From Flavobacterium fragile (lineage in GTDB: Bacteria; Bacteroidota; Bacteroidia; Flavobacteriales; Flavobacteriaceae), in the NCBI RefSeq assembly GCF_023634865.1, contig NZ_JAMLJN010000001.1, positions 62,001 to 126,000 on the forward strand: a DNA stretch of 64,000 bases, read 5' to 3'. The position numbers were made by a program, and so were the translations under genes. Below the pieces are notes generated by a model that worked only from the letters and a program-made list of their open reading frames with translations, made no database searches and was not told where the DNA came from. Below are positions 1-8,718 of the stretch, in pieces. Numbering within the stretch: position 1 is the stretch's first letter; each line of letters starts with the position of its first letter.

Positions 1-400
1 TACGCATGTTAAGTGCGTCATCTAATGTTTTCATGGGAATGGCGTGTTTTTTTACATTTTCCATCCCAAAAAAATTGCTTTGTGTGCCAGTTGCAAAAAC
101 TAAGTAGTCATAACTAAGTTCGCCATTATTTAGTTTCAGTTTGTTTTCTGAGGAAATGACTTCTACAAATTCTCCAAGCCAAAAACGAATGTTTTTATTT
201 TCTTTTAATAATTTTCTAAACGGATAACTAATAGAGGAGGGTTCTAGAAAACCTGTAGCAACTTGATATATCAAAGGAGGGAAAAAATGATAGTTGTTTT
301 TGTCAACTAACGTTATTTTGAAGTTTTTATTTTTCGACAATGAGTTTGCCAAATTTATACCAGCAAAACCACCTCCAATAATAACAATATGCTTCTTCAT
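1..400 (-). CDS. NAD(P)/FAD-dependent oxidoreductase, type II NADH dehydrogenase-like (N-terminal part)
   Basis: The frame starts at ATG 400 and runs off the window, so only about 133 residues are seen. It opens MKKHIVIIGGGFAGINLA, a Rossmann dinucleotide-binding motif (GxGxxG) for FAD. It continues with NNYHFFPPLIYQVATG and DYLVFATGTQSNFFG, both typical of type II NADH:quinone oxidoreductases. Members of the family pass electrons from NADH to quinone at the inner face of the membrane without pumping protons. It lies outside the leftmost attachment repeat, so it is backbone. The family is clear; the exact substrate is not. Confidence 0.85.
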   Translation of the reverse strand, partial: MKKHIVIIGGGFAGINLANSLSKNKNFKITLVDKNNYHFFPPLIYQVATGFLEPSSISYPFRKLLKENKNIRFWLGEFVEVISSENKLKLNNGELSYDYLVFATGTQSNFFGMENVKKHAIPMKTLDDALNMR

Positions 401-422
401 TTTAGATTGCTTTAAACACTAA

Positions 423-430
423 CAAAGGTA
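423..430 (-). promoter_or_regulatory. Bacteroidetes -7 box for the NADH dehydrogenase gene
   Basis: On the minus strand this reads TACCTTTG, an exact TAnnTTTG box, 23 nt before the start codon at 400. A good TTTG -33 element at the usual spacing is not obvious; the nearest TTG is about 25 nt away. Confidence 0.5.
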
Positions 431-491
431 TTTTTAATTGTACAGAATTGCTATACAATTAACATAATCTAAACAAAATTTGATGCCTCAT

Positions 492-664
492 AAAATCAAA
501 AAAGCCCTGCATCAAATGCAAAGCTTTTCATTGGTCTAACTACTAAACCTTTTGGTACTTTCGTACCTAAACAACACAACTATTTTAAATATTGTAAGAG
601 GGCAAAAAAGCCTTTCTTATTACGAAAGGCTTCCTCTAAACTGGCGGTCTGGACGGGACTCGAA
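492..664. repeat. Attachment-site repeat, copy 1 (outer end of the islands)
   Basis: Nearly identical to 29,457-29,630 and, from position 519 on, to 43,424-43,570. It holds a weak hairpin around TGCAT/ATGCA, a small GGTAC/GTACC palindrome, the hairpin GCCTTTC/GAAAGGC (610-630) followed on the minus strand by T residues (the tRNA-Asp terminator), and then the last 23 nt of the tRNA-Asp gene (642-664). Identity to the real tRNA stops at 664. This is the pattern left by integration at a tRNA 3' end. Together with the dehydrogenase it marks the left limit of accessory DNA. Confidence 0.85.
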
Positions 665-749
665 GAAACTCAATTTAGCATAACAAAATTAATCCTTCAC
701 AGAGTTAGCAATTTAATTGCTCCCTTTTTAGAGTTTTAAAACAAAAAAG

Positions 750-838
750 AATCCTAACTTTTAACGGTTAGGATTTCTTGTTTTTACTATTAAAAAAACG
801 GCATTTCTGAATCATACATCAATGCCGTTTATTTTTTT
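750..838. terminator. Double terminator, with copy 1 of a 76-bp repeat (757-832)
   Basis: Two hairpins lie here. The first pairs AATCCTAAC (750-758) with GTTAGGATT (767-775). The second pairs AAACGGCATT (796-805) with AATGCCGTTT (821-830) and is followed by ATTTTTTT on the plus strand. The segment 757-832 recurs at 10,190-10,265. It sits at the far downstream end of the toxin cassettes, as expected for the original 3' end of that locus. Confidence 0.75.
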
Positions 839-1071
839 GCGAACTAGTTAACTAATCCTATTTTAATTTAGGTTTATAATAGTATTAATGCTTAATCTGA
901 TTCATCACTACTATACAGCTCATCTTTTTTACAATTATTTTTAATTTTGTTTGATTATCAATTTGTTAAACATCAAAAAAGTGCTCATCACTAAATCTGA
1001 TACATTACCAATAAATTATGAATTTTTATTTGGAATAATCATAGTAATCGGGGGGGGAAACATTACCTTAA

Positions 1072-1695
1072 TTAAAAGACAATAAATTCATCAAAACAAG
1101 ATTTTAAACATGGATATTCCTTATAATCTATTAATCTCTCAGATTTCAAACCTTTATACATGCATAACAAGTCAATATCTTTAATGTGATGTTTCTTTAT
1201 AATAGACTTGAAACTTATTTTTTTATAATTTTTATAGTAATATTCCTGTATGTTAAATAATAAACTTATTAAATCATTTCCGTTAAAACCAGCTATTCTA
1301 TATGAAGTCCCTTTTTCAATATCAAAAACTAAAACTAATTTGCCATCGCATTGGTTGTTATAAAAAAAACTATTTACATCAAAATTATATGGTGTTAAAT
1401 CTTGATTTGTATTAATAACATTTTCATTATTTAATAACAAACATTTAACTATATATTTATTTGGCAAATTATTACTTAAATCAGTTATTTTTAATTTAAT
1501 ATTATCTTTAAATAAATTAAAAACTGAATCATTTTTTATAGAAACTGTATTCATACTTCCTTCTGTAAGAATATACTCCGACGTTTTTTCAATGTATATC
1601 CATTTTTTAAAAATATGCTCATAATCAATATTTTTTTCATTTTGAGAAAAGGCAATAAAAGATAATAATAAAAATAAGGTTTTAATATTTACCAT
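1072..1695 (-). CDS. Exported protein, putative immunity protein for the adjacent RHS metallopeptidase tip
   Basis: A 207-residue protein with an N-terminal signal peptide (MVNIKTLFLLLSFIAFSQ, hydrophobic core at residues 6-16), so it is predicted to be periplasmic. No family is recognised. It overlaps the end of the upstream RHS tip (stop at 1,682) by 14 bp, the usual coupling of a toxin with its immunity gene. The upstream tip ends in a HEIGH metallopeptidase domain, and immunity to a toxin acting outside the cytoplasm would be expected to be exported. The role is inferred from position and localisation only. Confidence 0.6.
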   Translation of the reverse strand: MVNIKTLFLLLSFIAFSQNEKNIDYEHIFKKWIYIEKTSEYILTEGSMNTVSIKNDSVFNLFKDNIKLKITDLSNNLPNKYIVKCLLLNNENVINTNQDLTPYNFDVNSFFYNNQCDGKLVLVFDIEKGTSYRIAGFNGNDLISLLFNIQEYYYKNYKKISFKSIIKKHHIKDIDLLCMYKGLKSERLIDYKEYPCLKSCFDEFIVF

Positions 1696-3202
1696 AATTA
1701 TAAAAATTTGTTTGAGGAATAGGGTAATATTTTTTTAAATTGTTGTAAGCTTCTTGCCAATCCATTGCTGATTTTGATTGGGTATGATTTCTATTAACTG
1801 GTTCTTGACAATCATGTAAAACTTTACAAGCATCAACATATTTTTGTTTAAATAAAGCTAAACCAAATATGTGTCCGATCTCATGGCTTAATACATCAGA
1901 AGGCCTTACATAAGGTTCAATAGTAATTTTAACTATATTATTTATTAACATACCATCTTTAAAAAAAAATTTATTTTGTGCTTTTTCTACTCCATTATCG
2001 ACCCTACCTGAATAAATAATAATTTTTATTTCATTTTTAACTCCATTACCATCAGTGTAATTTAATAATTCAGCTTCTATATAACCCCAAGGATCAATAT
2101 TCATGAAATTATTAATATGTGCTTCAACTGCTTGATATTTTTTATCCTCTGTTTTAAATATATCTTCTAGCTTTTCTAGATTATCCCTACTCTCTTTATA
2201 TTCTTTCCAATCTTTTTTATTACTACCAAAATCTTCTTCTTTAAGATTCCTATTTGAATAAGAACTATTAAATGCTTCTTCTGCACTTGTAAAATTACGC
2301 AAAGCAGCTTGTCTAGATTGCTGATGGCCATTAATAATTCTCATCCCATCAGGATCTATAAATCTCATTGGGCTATTCATAACGTAATTATATGGAGACC
2401 ATCTACGATATTGCTCCGCCAACGGGTCAATATTCATCCATCTACCTAGAGCAGGGTCGTAATTCCTTGCTCCATAATCATACATATTAAGCCCTAACTC
2501 GTCTTGCAATTCTTTACCGTTGTATTTATACTTGTAAGCACTACTATAACCATCAGGTAATTGTTCTATGTTGATAAAATAATTAGCCCCATCTTCTACT
2601 TCAACAAACTCATATTTTGTGGTGTTGTAGCTGGTGTGTTTTAAACCAAATGGGTAATAGTGGTTTTCTTCTAATATTTTAAGAACGTTTATATTACTTG
2701 GATCTTGAGCATAACTTAATCTAATATTTCCTAAATGGTCAGTGTAGTTAAACACGTAATTAAAGAAATAAAATTGTATTTGCCCATTTCTACCAACATT
2801 TCCAGTTACTTTTACATATCCTTCTGCATGTGGGAAAAATTGTAAAACACCATTTTCATAATGAAAACCACTTAAATAATCTGTAAGTGTTTCATTTTGA
2901 AATTCATCTTCAACTAATTTGTTTATTTTTTGACCAACCGCATTGTAAAGATAATAAATTGTTCCGTTTGTAGTTCCTGAAAATATTATTTCTGTAGGTA
3001 AATTTAAATGATTGTATATGATATTATGAATTTCTTTATTGTTATCTATTTTCAAATTCCCATTTAAATCATACTTATAATCATCACCACTTGAATTGTA
3101 ATTATCTTTAAATCCTTGTGGACTTTGACTAGGGTCATCTACTTTTAACAACAAGTTTTTATTATTAGTATCATAGGTAAAATGTAATTCATCAATAATT
3201 AA
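1682..3202 (-). pseudogene. Orphan RHS C-terminal tip with zincin-like (HEIGH) toxin domain
   Basis: The open frame begins at 3,202, immediately after an in-frame stop, and has no ATG near its 5' end (the first usable codon is TTG at 3,154). It matches the last third of the full-length RHS protein at 10,920-14,360, including SPQGFKD, the ILEENHYYPFGLKHT segment and the core [20 protein letters not shown]. The RHS core ends at PDGM, and a variable tip follows with HEIGHIFGL about 65 residues from the end, a zinc metallopeptidase-type motif. It lacks a signal peptide and the RHS shell, so it is a displaced tip held in reserve and not a complete toxin. Its start lies against the stop of the upstream membrane protein (3,199). 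Confidence 0.8.
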
Positions 3203-3621
3203 CTATTTGTTTTAAGATTAAAATAAGATGGATAGAGATAAATAATTAGAATTAATAATAAAATTAATAAACAACTAATTAAAAAATAGTTTCTTCCCCA
3301 TTTACTTGAACAATTATTATATTTTGACAACAAAATTTGATGTTTTGAATTAAAAACTAGAATAAAATAATTTGGTAATAAAAACGCACAAACAAATATA
3401 ATAATTGATAAAAATTTGTTTTGTATATTAAAAAAATTAAAGAATTGAAATTCAATTTTAAAAAACAATAATAAAACAAAACATATAAAAAAATAGTTAA
3501 TGATATTAGTAAAAGAAATTGTTAATAAAGAAAATAATAGAGCAATATTTTCATTGTTGTTTTGAGCTTTTAATATATTATTATACATACTTACCCATAT
3601 CTTGTAATATAATTTCATCAT
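3199..3621 (-). CDS. Membrane protein, putative immunity protein for the adjacent RHS tip
   Basis: Starting at ATG 3,621 gives about 140 residues. Earlier in-frame codons overlap the RHS tip, whose stop is at 3,624. Three hydrophobic stretches can be seen: SLLTISFTNIINYFFICFVLLLFF, a second around FLSIIIFVCAFLLPNYFI, and a third near the C-terminus (LISCLLILLLILIIYL). It immediately follows an RHS tip whose end is glycine-, alanine- and valine-rich. Colicin-type pore formers are neutralised by small integral membrane immunity proteins, which fits, but no family is recognised and the role rests on context. Confidence 0.6.
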   Translation of the reverse strand: MMKLYYKIWVSMYNNILKAQNNNENIALLFSLLTISFTNIINYFFICFVLLLFFKIEFQFFNFFNIQNKFLSIIIFVCAFLLPNYFILVFNSKHQILLSKYNNCSSKWGRNYFLISCLLILLLILIIYLYPSYFNLKTNS

Positions 3622-3623
3622 TT

Positions 3624-4505
3624 TTATTGTTTTTTTTCTGGTTCTGTTGCTGATGTATATAAAGCCCATGCAATTTGAGCAACACCTATAGATATCTCTA
3701 CAGGATTTGATAACTTCCTAAATGTAGTACCTACACTTACCATACCGCCAATAAAAGATACAGTATCTCTTACACTTGGAAGTTCACCATTAGAAATTGA
3801 ATCATACATTTTCACTCCGCTATCAATTGCTTGGAGAGCACCTGTTCCAACACCAATTACTTTTAATGCAGTAGAATATTTTCCTAAATCATCAACAACT
3901 CCAGCAGCAGTTAATAATGTTGATTTTACATCATTTGCCAAACTTAATCCTGAAGAGACTTGATTTATTTTTTCAGTGTCAATTTCACAATTAGAAGAAT
4001 TCTGCTCTGGAATATTTTCAGTAGCTGCAGAAATTTCAGGACTTACACCATTATCTAGTTTTACATTTTTTTCTTCTGTAGTTGTTTTTGCAACAGTAGG
4101 TTCAGCTAAGTAGGCTTTACCGTTGGCATTTAATTCATAAGTTTTACCATCAGTTGCATTAATTTGACCTGATTTGCCTATATAAATATTACCTTTTCCA
4201 ATATCTTTATCTCCTTTTCCAGTAACATTGTCTCTCCATTCTGGACGATATGTATTATTAGCAACTTTTACACCAATCCAATCATCAGCTTGCATCCCAT
4301 CAGGGTCAACAAATACTAAAGGATTATTATAAGCGTAATTATATGGAGACCATCTTCTGCTTTGTTCAGCTTTCGGGTCAAAATTCATCCAACGCCCAAG
4401 TGCTGGGTCATAATTCCTTGCTCCGTAATCATACATATTAAGCCCCAACTCGTCTTGGTATTCTTTACCGTTGTATTTATACTTATACGCCTTTGTGAAA
4501 TTTGT
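3624..4505 (-). pseudogene. Orphan RHS C-terminal tip with hydrophobic, possibly pore-forming, end
   Basis: The frame opens at 4,505 just after a stop and enters RHS homology at once ([19 protein letters not shown], then DPALGRW and PDGM). It has no ATG start and no signal peptide. The variable part after PDGM is about 220 residues long. Its last 110 residues alternate small and hydrophobic residues ([39 protein letters not shown]), resembling amphipathic or membrane-inserting segments and not an enzyme. It is followed at 3,621 by a membrane protein, a plausible partner. It is a much shorter RHS remnant than its neighbours. Confidence 0.75.
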
Positions 4506-4613
4506 CTAAACCACATAAAGCACCTCAACTTTTTACCAAATAAGAACGTTTCAACTTCATTTTCTAAATAACGAAAATAAGATTAATCTTATTATTTTCC
4601 TAACTATTGAACA

Positions 4614-4644
4614 TAAAAAAACTCCCAAATTAGGGAGCTTTCTG
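4614..4644 (-). terminator. Rho-independent terminator of the Fic gene
   Basis: CTCCC and GGGAG form a stem with an AAATTA loop. On the minus strand the stem is followed by a run of seven T residues. It begins four bases past the Fic stop codon (4,648). Confidence 0.8.
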
Positions 4645-4647
4645 TAT

Positions 4648-5946
4648 TTATTGTATATATTTTTTAAGAACTCTATCAAAATTATTAGATTTAATAAAGT
4701 TCTGTTTCTTTTTATTAACATGAATAATTTCTAAAAATCCCAAATCTACTAATGCTTTTAAATCTGTTCTAGCTGTAAAATTAGAAACATTAAATCTAGT
4801 TTCCATTTCTTTAATATTCAGAACTCTATCAGAATCATCATTCAAAATTTTTAGAATTTGAGCCATTCTTTCATTAACACCAGAAATTCTCATAAATCTA
4901 GCAGCTTGAACTACTTCACGTTGTTTTCTGCTTATATATTCCTTCAATGCGGCATAAGCCTTTTCCATTGTCTTAATATGATAAGTAATAAAATAGCTCA
5001 AATCATTACCATCTGCTTCAGTATATAAATAAGCCTTCTCGTATTGAGCTTTTGTATCTTTAATAATTCTTGATATTGATAAATATTCCGTCAACCAATA
5101 TCCCCTTTTCAACATATACCAATAAAATAATGCTCTAGCAGTTCTTCCATTTCCATCTGAAAAAGGATGAATCCACCCAATCATAAAATGTATAATACTA
5201 CCTTTAATAATTGGATGTATAAAATTTTGATTATCATTATTAAAAAAATCACATAAACCTTTTATTAAACCTTCTAATTCTTCGTGTGGGGGTGGTGTAT
5301 GAACAACTTCACTATTTACATGGTTAACAACATGAACCTCATCATTATCTCTAAACATTCCTTCATCTTCAACATCTTCTAACGTTCCGTTTGTAATTAG
5401 TTTATGCAAGTATAGAATTTTTTCGGGACTAATCTCTTCGTCTTTATGCTGAACGATATGTTTCATTGTAATGTAGTTATTCATTATCATTTGTTCAGAC
5501 TTATTTTTTGGCTTTTTCTCTTGTTGAATCATCTCCTTAGCCTTTTTTCTTGTCGTACTCGCTCCTTCCATTTGACTACTTGAAATTGCCTCTTCCATAA
5601 TCGAACTTATCATGAACTTAGTTTTATCCGTTTCAGCTATTCCTACATTACTCCCAAGAGTCCCACCAATATTTAAGTCAAATTGGTGCAATGTTCTTTG
5701 CATATAATCAGTGATTACATACCCAAACCTATATTTACCAAAACTAATTCCACTACTTCTCAGATATCGAAAAAACTTTACAGCATTCCATAATTCCTCA
5801 GCAGAACAACTTTTAGCTTTATACTTAATCTTGTCCCAGTATAAATAATTGTCTTGAATATCTTTAATAACGCCTTCATTTTGTAATTTCACCATTAAAG
5901 GAATTACATCATCTTCTTTTTTAAATTCTGGTGGCATTTCTATCAT
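4648..5946 (-). CDS. Fic family protein, class II, with C-terminal winged helix
   Basis: Fic proteins usually transfer AMP from ATP to a hydroxyl on a target protein. The catalytic motif HPFSDGNGRTAR matches HxFx(D/E)GNGRxxR exactly and lies about two thirds along. An inhibitory motif of the class II type, SSSQMEG ((S/T)xxxE(G/N)), is found upstream in the same chain, so activity should be self-restrained. The last 70 residues look like a winged-helix DNA-binding domain (VLNIKEMETRFNVSNFTARTDL). I prefer ATG 5,946 (MIEMPPEF) over 6,027, because the extra 27 residues are an unlikely hydrophobic addition and family members start near this point. It is a single gene with its own terminator, lying among the toxin cassettes. 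Confidence 0.92.
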   Translation of the reverse strand: MIEMPPEFKKEDDVIPLMVKLQNEGVIKDIQDNYLYWDKIKYKAKSCSAEELWNAVKFFRYLRSSGISFGKYRFGYVITDYMQRTLHQFDLNIGGTLGSNVGIAETDKTKFMISSIMEEAISSSQMEGASTTRKKAKEMIQQEKKPKNKSEQMIMNNYITMKHIVQHKDEEISPEKILYLHKLITNGTLEDVEDEGMFRDNDEVHVVNHVNSEVVHTPPPHEELEGLIKGLCDFFNNDNQNFIHPIIKGSIIHFMIGWIHPFSDGNGRTARALFYWYMLKRGYWLTEYLSISRIIKDTKAQYEKAYLYTEADGNDLSYFITYHIKTMEKAYAALKEYISRKQREVVQAARFMRISGVNERMAQILKILNDDSDRVLNIKEMETRFNVSNFTARTDLKALVDLGFLEIIHVNKKKQNFIKSNNFDRVLKKYIQ

Positions 5947-6138
5947 ACTATTTTTTCTTATTTTCAAAACAAAAATAAACAAAATTGCGAGATTATTTAA
6001 AAATCTCGCAATTTTTATTTTTATCATATATGTTGGAAAATTGATTTAATTGTAGTCAATCATTACTAGAACCCTAAAAAGTAATCCTCAAAAAAGTAAG
6101 GTTCTTAGAATACTTTTAAAATCTCAGTTCATTAAAAA

Positions 6139-6876
6139 TTAAAAGAAAAGTTCTTCTTTTGTAACTTCTTTTCCCAATTGCCTAGATAGAGATTCTAAAA
6201 GCCTTTTTGTTAATTTTTCTTGTATTTCTATACTTTTCTTAATAGTTTTCTCAGAGTTAAATTGAGCTATTAGAATTTTAAATTCATTAGTTGTTTCAGC
6301 CTTTTGTGAAAGTTCATTAATAACATCATTAAACATATCATCTAAAAACTCACATATTGAATATACAAAAGCCCTTTTTAAAATAAGCTTATTATCTTGC
6401 AAATAAGAATCCGATTCATTATCTCTAAATTGTTTAGACATAAATAAAAATCTATTTAAAACCTCTAATAGTTGATGCAATTGCATTGTTAATTCAGGTA
6501 TAATTTCGGTCTCATTATTAGCCACAAAATTAAATCTTTCAATTTCATTTTCAAAACTATCAATTTCATCTAATATTTGAAGTAAATAATTGTCTGGTAT
6601 GTTATTTACACCATTTTCATCGAGTAACTGCTTATGTTTTACGTAAGAATGAAAAAGTTTTAAAAGATTTCCTAAAACTCTATTATATGCTTTAGATTTT
6701 TCTCTATTTTCTTTTTCATTTTGTAAACTATTTATCTTGGCTTGAAGTTCAAAATTTCTGTTGTTATTATGAGCATTAAATATTAAAGTTATTATCGCTG
6801 ACAAAAATCCTAAACCACCAACAATTAATGAAGCAATTGCTGTAGAATTATTTAATAAAGTTACTTTTTCACTCAT
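6139..6876 (-). CDS. Membrane-anchored coiled-coil protein of unknown function
   Basis: A 245-residue protein. One transmembrane helix near the N-terminus (AIASLIVGGLGFLSAIITLIF, about residues 13-34) is followed by a charged, heptad-like stretch (ELQAKINSLQNEKENREKSK) and then an all-helical cytoplasmic domain. No family is recognised. It lies upstream of the Fic gene on the same strand with a 192-bp gap, so co-transcription is possible but not shown. Confidence 0.65.
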   Translation of the reverse strand: MSEKVTLLNNSTAIASLIVGGLGFLSAIITLIFNAHNNNRNFELQAKINSLQNEKENREKSKAYNRVLGNLLKLFHSYVKHKQLLDENGVNNIPDNYLLQILDEIDSFENEIERFNFVANNETEIIPELTMQLHQLLEVLNRFLFMSKQFRDNESDSYLQDNKLILKRAFVYSICEFLDDMFNDVINELSQKAETTNEFKILIAQFNSEKTIKKSIEIQEKLTKRLLESLSRQLGKEVTKEELFF

Positions 6877-7001
6877 TTTAAATTGTTAAGATTACGAATA
6901 TACAAAAAAGCTCTAAATGTCAATAATTTTAACTAATTGAGAATAATTAAAACATATTTAAAAGCAATGAATCCAGTATTTAAGGTAGGTTCATAGTTTT
7001 A

Positions 7002-7330
7002 CTATATAGGAAAATACCTATTTATCAATTCCCGCTCGTTTGTAGCATTCGATTTGATGTATTTCTCCGTTGTTCCAATCCATTTATGCCCTGAGAGTTC
7101 TTGCGTTTGCTCCAATGTCAGTTTACGTTCGTTTAACCAATTACAAATAACGCTCATGCGGATAGTTTGTGGATTGAGTTTCCTATCAGGGAACAAACAC
7201 TTCAACGGTTCAATTATAGACCCAACGCCATCAACGGTAAAAGGTTTTCCTAGTTTGTTTAATACCAGTATATCGGTTCTCATCATCAGTGTTTTTGGTC
7301 TAACCTCATCAATATACTTGGCTAACTGCA
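7002..7330 (-). pseudogene. Tyrosine recombinase, C-terminal remnant
   Basis: The last 100 or so residues of this frame match the end of a tyrosine recombinase: LNPQTIRMSVICNWL, then LSGHKWIGTTEKY, which contains the GHx(8)Y pattern with the catalytic tyrosine. The N-terminal and central parts, with the first catalytic arginine, are missing. Upstream, the frame runs into the IS-end-like repeats and does not encode anything recognisable. It is a broken piece of an earlier element. Confidence 0.65.
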
Positions 7331-7498
7331 AATTCCAGTGATATTGACCACCCAATTCCAATTTAAAGTGACCACCTGATTCCAATTCAAATTGACCACT
7401 TAATTTCGGTGCAAAATGACCACTTCCATATTCATTAAAAACTACTTTTTTTCTTGTGTTAATTTGTGTGCAAATTCCAGTGATATTGACAACCCAAG
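7328..7498. repeat. IS21-like end repeats and flanking duplication (scar)
   Basis: TGACCAC occurs four times at 7,345, 7,369, 7,393 and 7,417, exactly 24 bp apart, with partly conserved flanks (ATTCCAATT). Regularly spaced transposase-binding repeats of this kind mark the ends of IS21-family elements, but no istA or istB is present. A 21-bp direct repeat (GCAAATTCCAGTGATATTGA plus C) occurs at 7,328 and 7,470 and brackets the array. I read it as the remnant of a deleted insertion. Confidence 0.5.
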
Positions 7499-7576
7499 AC
7501 TTCGAGAGGCAGTTTATGTTCACATCGAATGTAGGAATCCCCACTTTTCGGTTACTATTCCAAACACGAACCCGAT

Positions 7577-8083
7577 ATGCTACAGCAGATTTACAACGAC
7601 AAACAAGCCAACGGATATAAAATTACTTCTAAGAAAATGTTTGCAGTTGAGGTACAAATTATGACCGATGTAATAAAATATTTGAATTCTGTTGGTGTTA
7701 ATGTTTTATACGTTTACGATGCGTTATTGTGTGAAGAAAAAGATAAAACTGTGGTAATTGAAACGATGAACAGGGTTGTACTGGAACATGGTATAAAAAC
7801 AACCGTTAAGCAAGAGAATAGCGCAGAAATAAATATTGATAACGCTATTGTTGATGAGGTTGTCGAGGCATCAACTACCAATCGAATAACTTTGAAGGAA
7901 TATTTTAGAAGGTTTAATATACGATACGGAACATTCGTAACCGAATCGAGCCTTGATTTAAACTATAAGGTACTTTCAAAGTATTTTACTTACGTAGATG
8001 AGGTTACTGATGAATGGAAAAAAAGAGCAATGATTGAAACCTATATCAATGGCGAATATGGCAAAAGACAGCTATTTGAATGA
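7577..8083 (+). pseudogene. C-terminal remnant of a polymerase-like mobile-element protein
   Basis: The first 75 residues match the end of the protein at 20,351-21,808: NGYKITSKKMFAVEVQIM against NGHEITSRRLFELEVKIM, and VLYVYDALLCEE against VGYTFDALFCKK. The remainder (about 90 residues) extends beyond the end of that homologue. The first 80% of the protein is missing. It lies on the opposite strand to its neighbours, next to the recombinase remnant, and together they look like the residue of an older, related mobile element. Confidence 0.65.
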
Positions 8084-8089
8084 ATAAAA

Positions 8090-8119
8090 AAATCCTAAGT
8101 TCAACACTTAGGATTTTTT
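8090..8119 (+). terminator. Rho-independent terminator
   Basis: AAATCCTAAGT (8,090-8,100) pairs with ACTTAGGATTT (8,106-8,116), followed by TTTG. It begins seven bases after the stop of the remnant at 7,577-8,083. The rest of the gap to 8,258 holds nothing recognisable. Confidence 0.75.
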
Positions 8120-8258
8120 GCTTTATAGCCTTACCCGTTATCCCTACAACCTCAATACGGCTCATTTAAGACCTTTTAAATCGTTTGAATGATTGTGATT
8201 GGTTTTAGGTTTTGGTGTGGTTTATGGGCATATGGGTTTGTGGATTGAGGCGAAACGG

Positions 8259-8717
8259 TTAGGAATCGCCTTTCTCATCTTTATTAGGAAACTTTAAAAT
8301 TAAAGTTCTCAAACTTAATAATATCTTTTCAAGATTCAATTTATTCAATTCAAAAAAAAGTTTATACTCATAATCTTGCCCATAAACATATTTTTCTTTT
8401 TTTGGATGAAAGTTAAAATCTAAGTTTACACTAATCTGTCTTAACTCTTTATAATATTCAAATGAAATTTCATTTTCCAAAAAAAATAATTTTTCATTAA
8501 TTGTTTCATGATTGAGATATAATTGTTCAAACCAATTTAATAATTCAACCAATTCATCAGTTCTTAAAAAAGCTCCCTTTGCTTTCCAAGAATAAAAATT
8601 ATCTTCCGCTAAAATCTCAATGTTTAACCAATTCAAATCATCAATAAAATTAGATACTAAAAATTGATAATCTAAAATTCTAAGTTCAAATCGAACACTT
8701 TGTTGCTTTAATACCAT
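8259..8717 (-). CDS. WapI-like immunity protein
   Basis: A 152-residue soluble protein without a signal peptide. Its N-terminal half (FELRILDYQFLVSNF, DDLNWLNIEILAED) and the LVELLNWFEQLY segment resemble the WapI family of immunity proteins, which neutralise nuclease tips of wall-associated or RHS toxins in the cytoplasm. It starts one base after the stop of the adjacent RHS tip (8,719), whose end looks like an RNase of the BECR type. A cytosolic immunity protein beside a nuclease tip is coherent. The family call is from remembered patterns, not a search. Confidence 0.65.
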   Translation of the reverse strand: MVLKQQSVRFELRILDYQFLVSNFIDDLNWLNIEILAEDNFYSWKAKGAFLRTDELVELLNWFEQLYLNHETINEKLFFLENEISFEYYKELRQISVNLDFNFHPKKEKYVYGQDYEYKLFFELNKLNLEKILLSLRTLILKFPNKDEKGDS

Positions 8718-8718
8718 A

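Noticed and set aside
642..664. A second tRNA gene
   Set aside because: Only the last 23 nt of tRNA-Asp are present; the anticodon and D arms are missing. The same holds for 29,607-29,630.
7328..7498. A complete IS21 element
   Set aside because: Only the end-type repeats are seen; there is no istA/istB coding region nearby.
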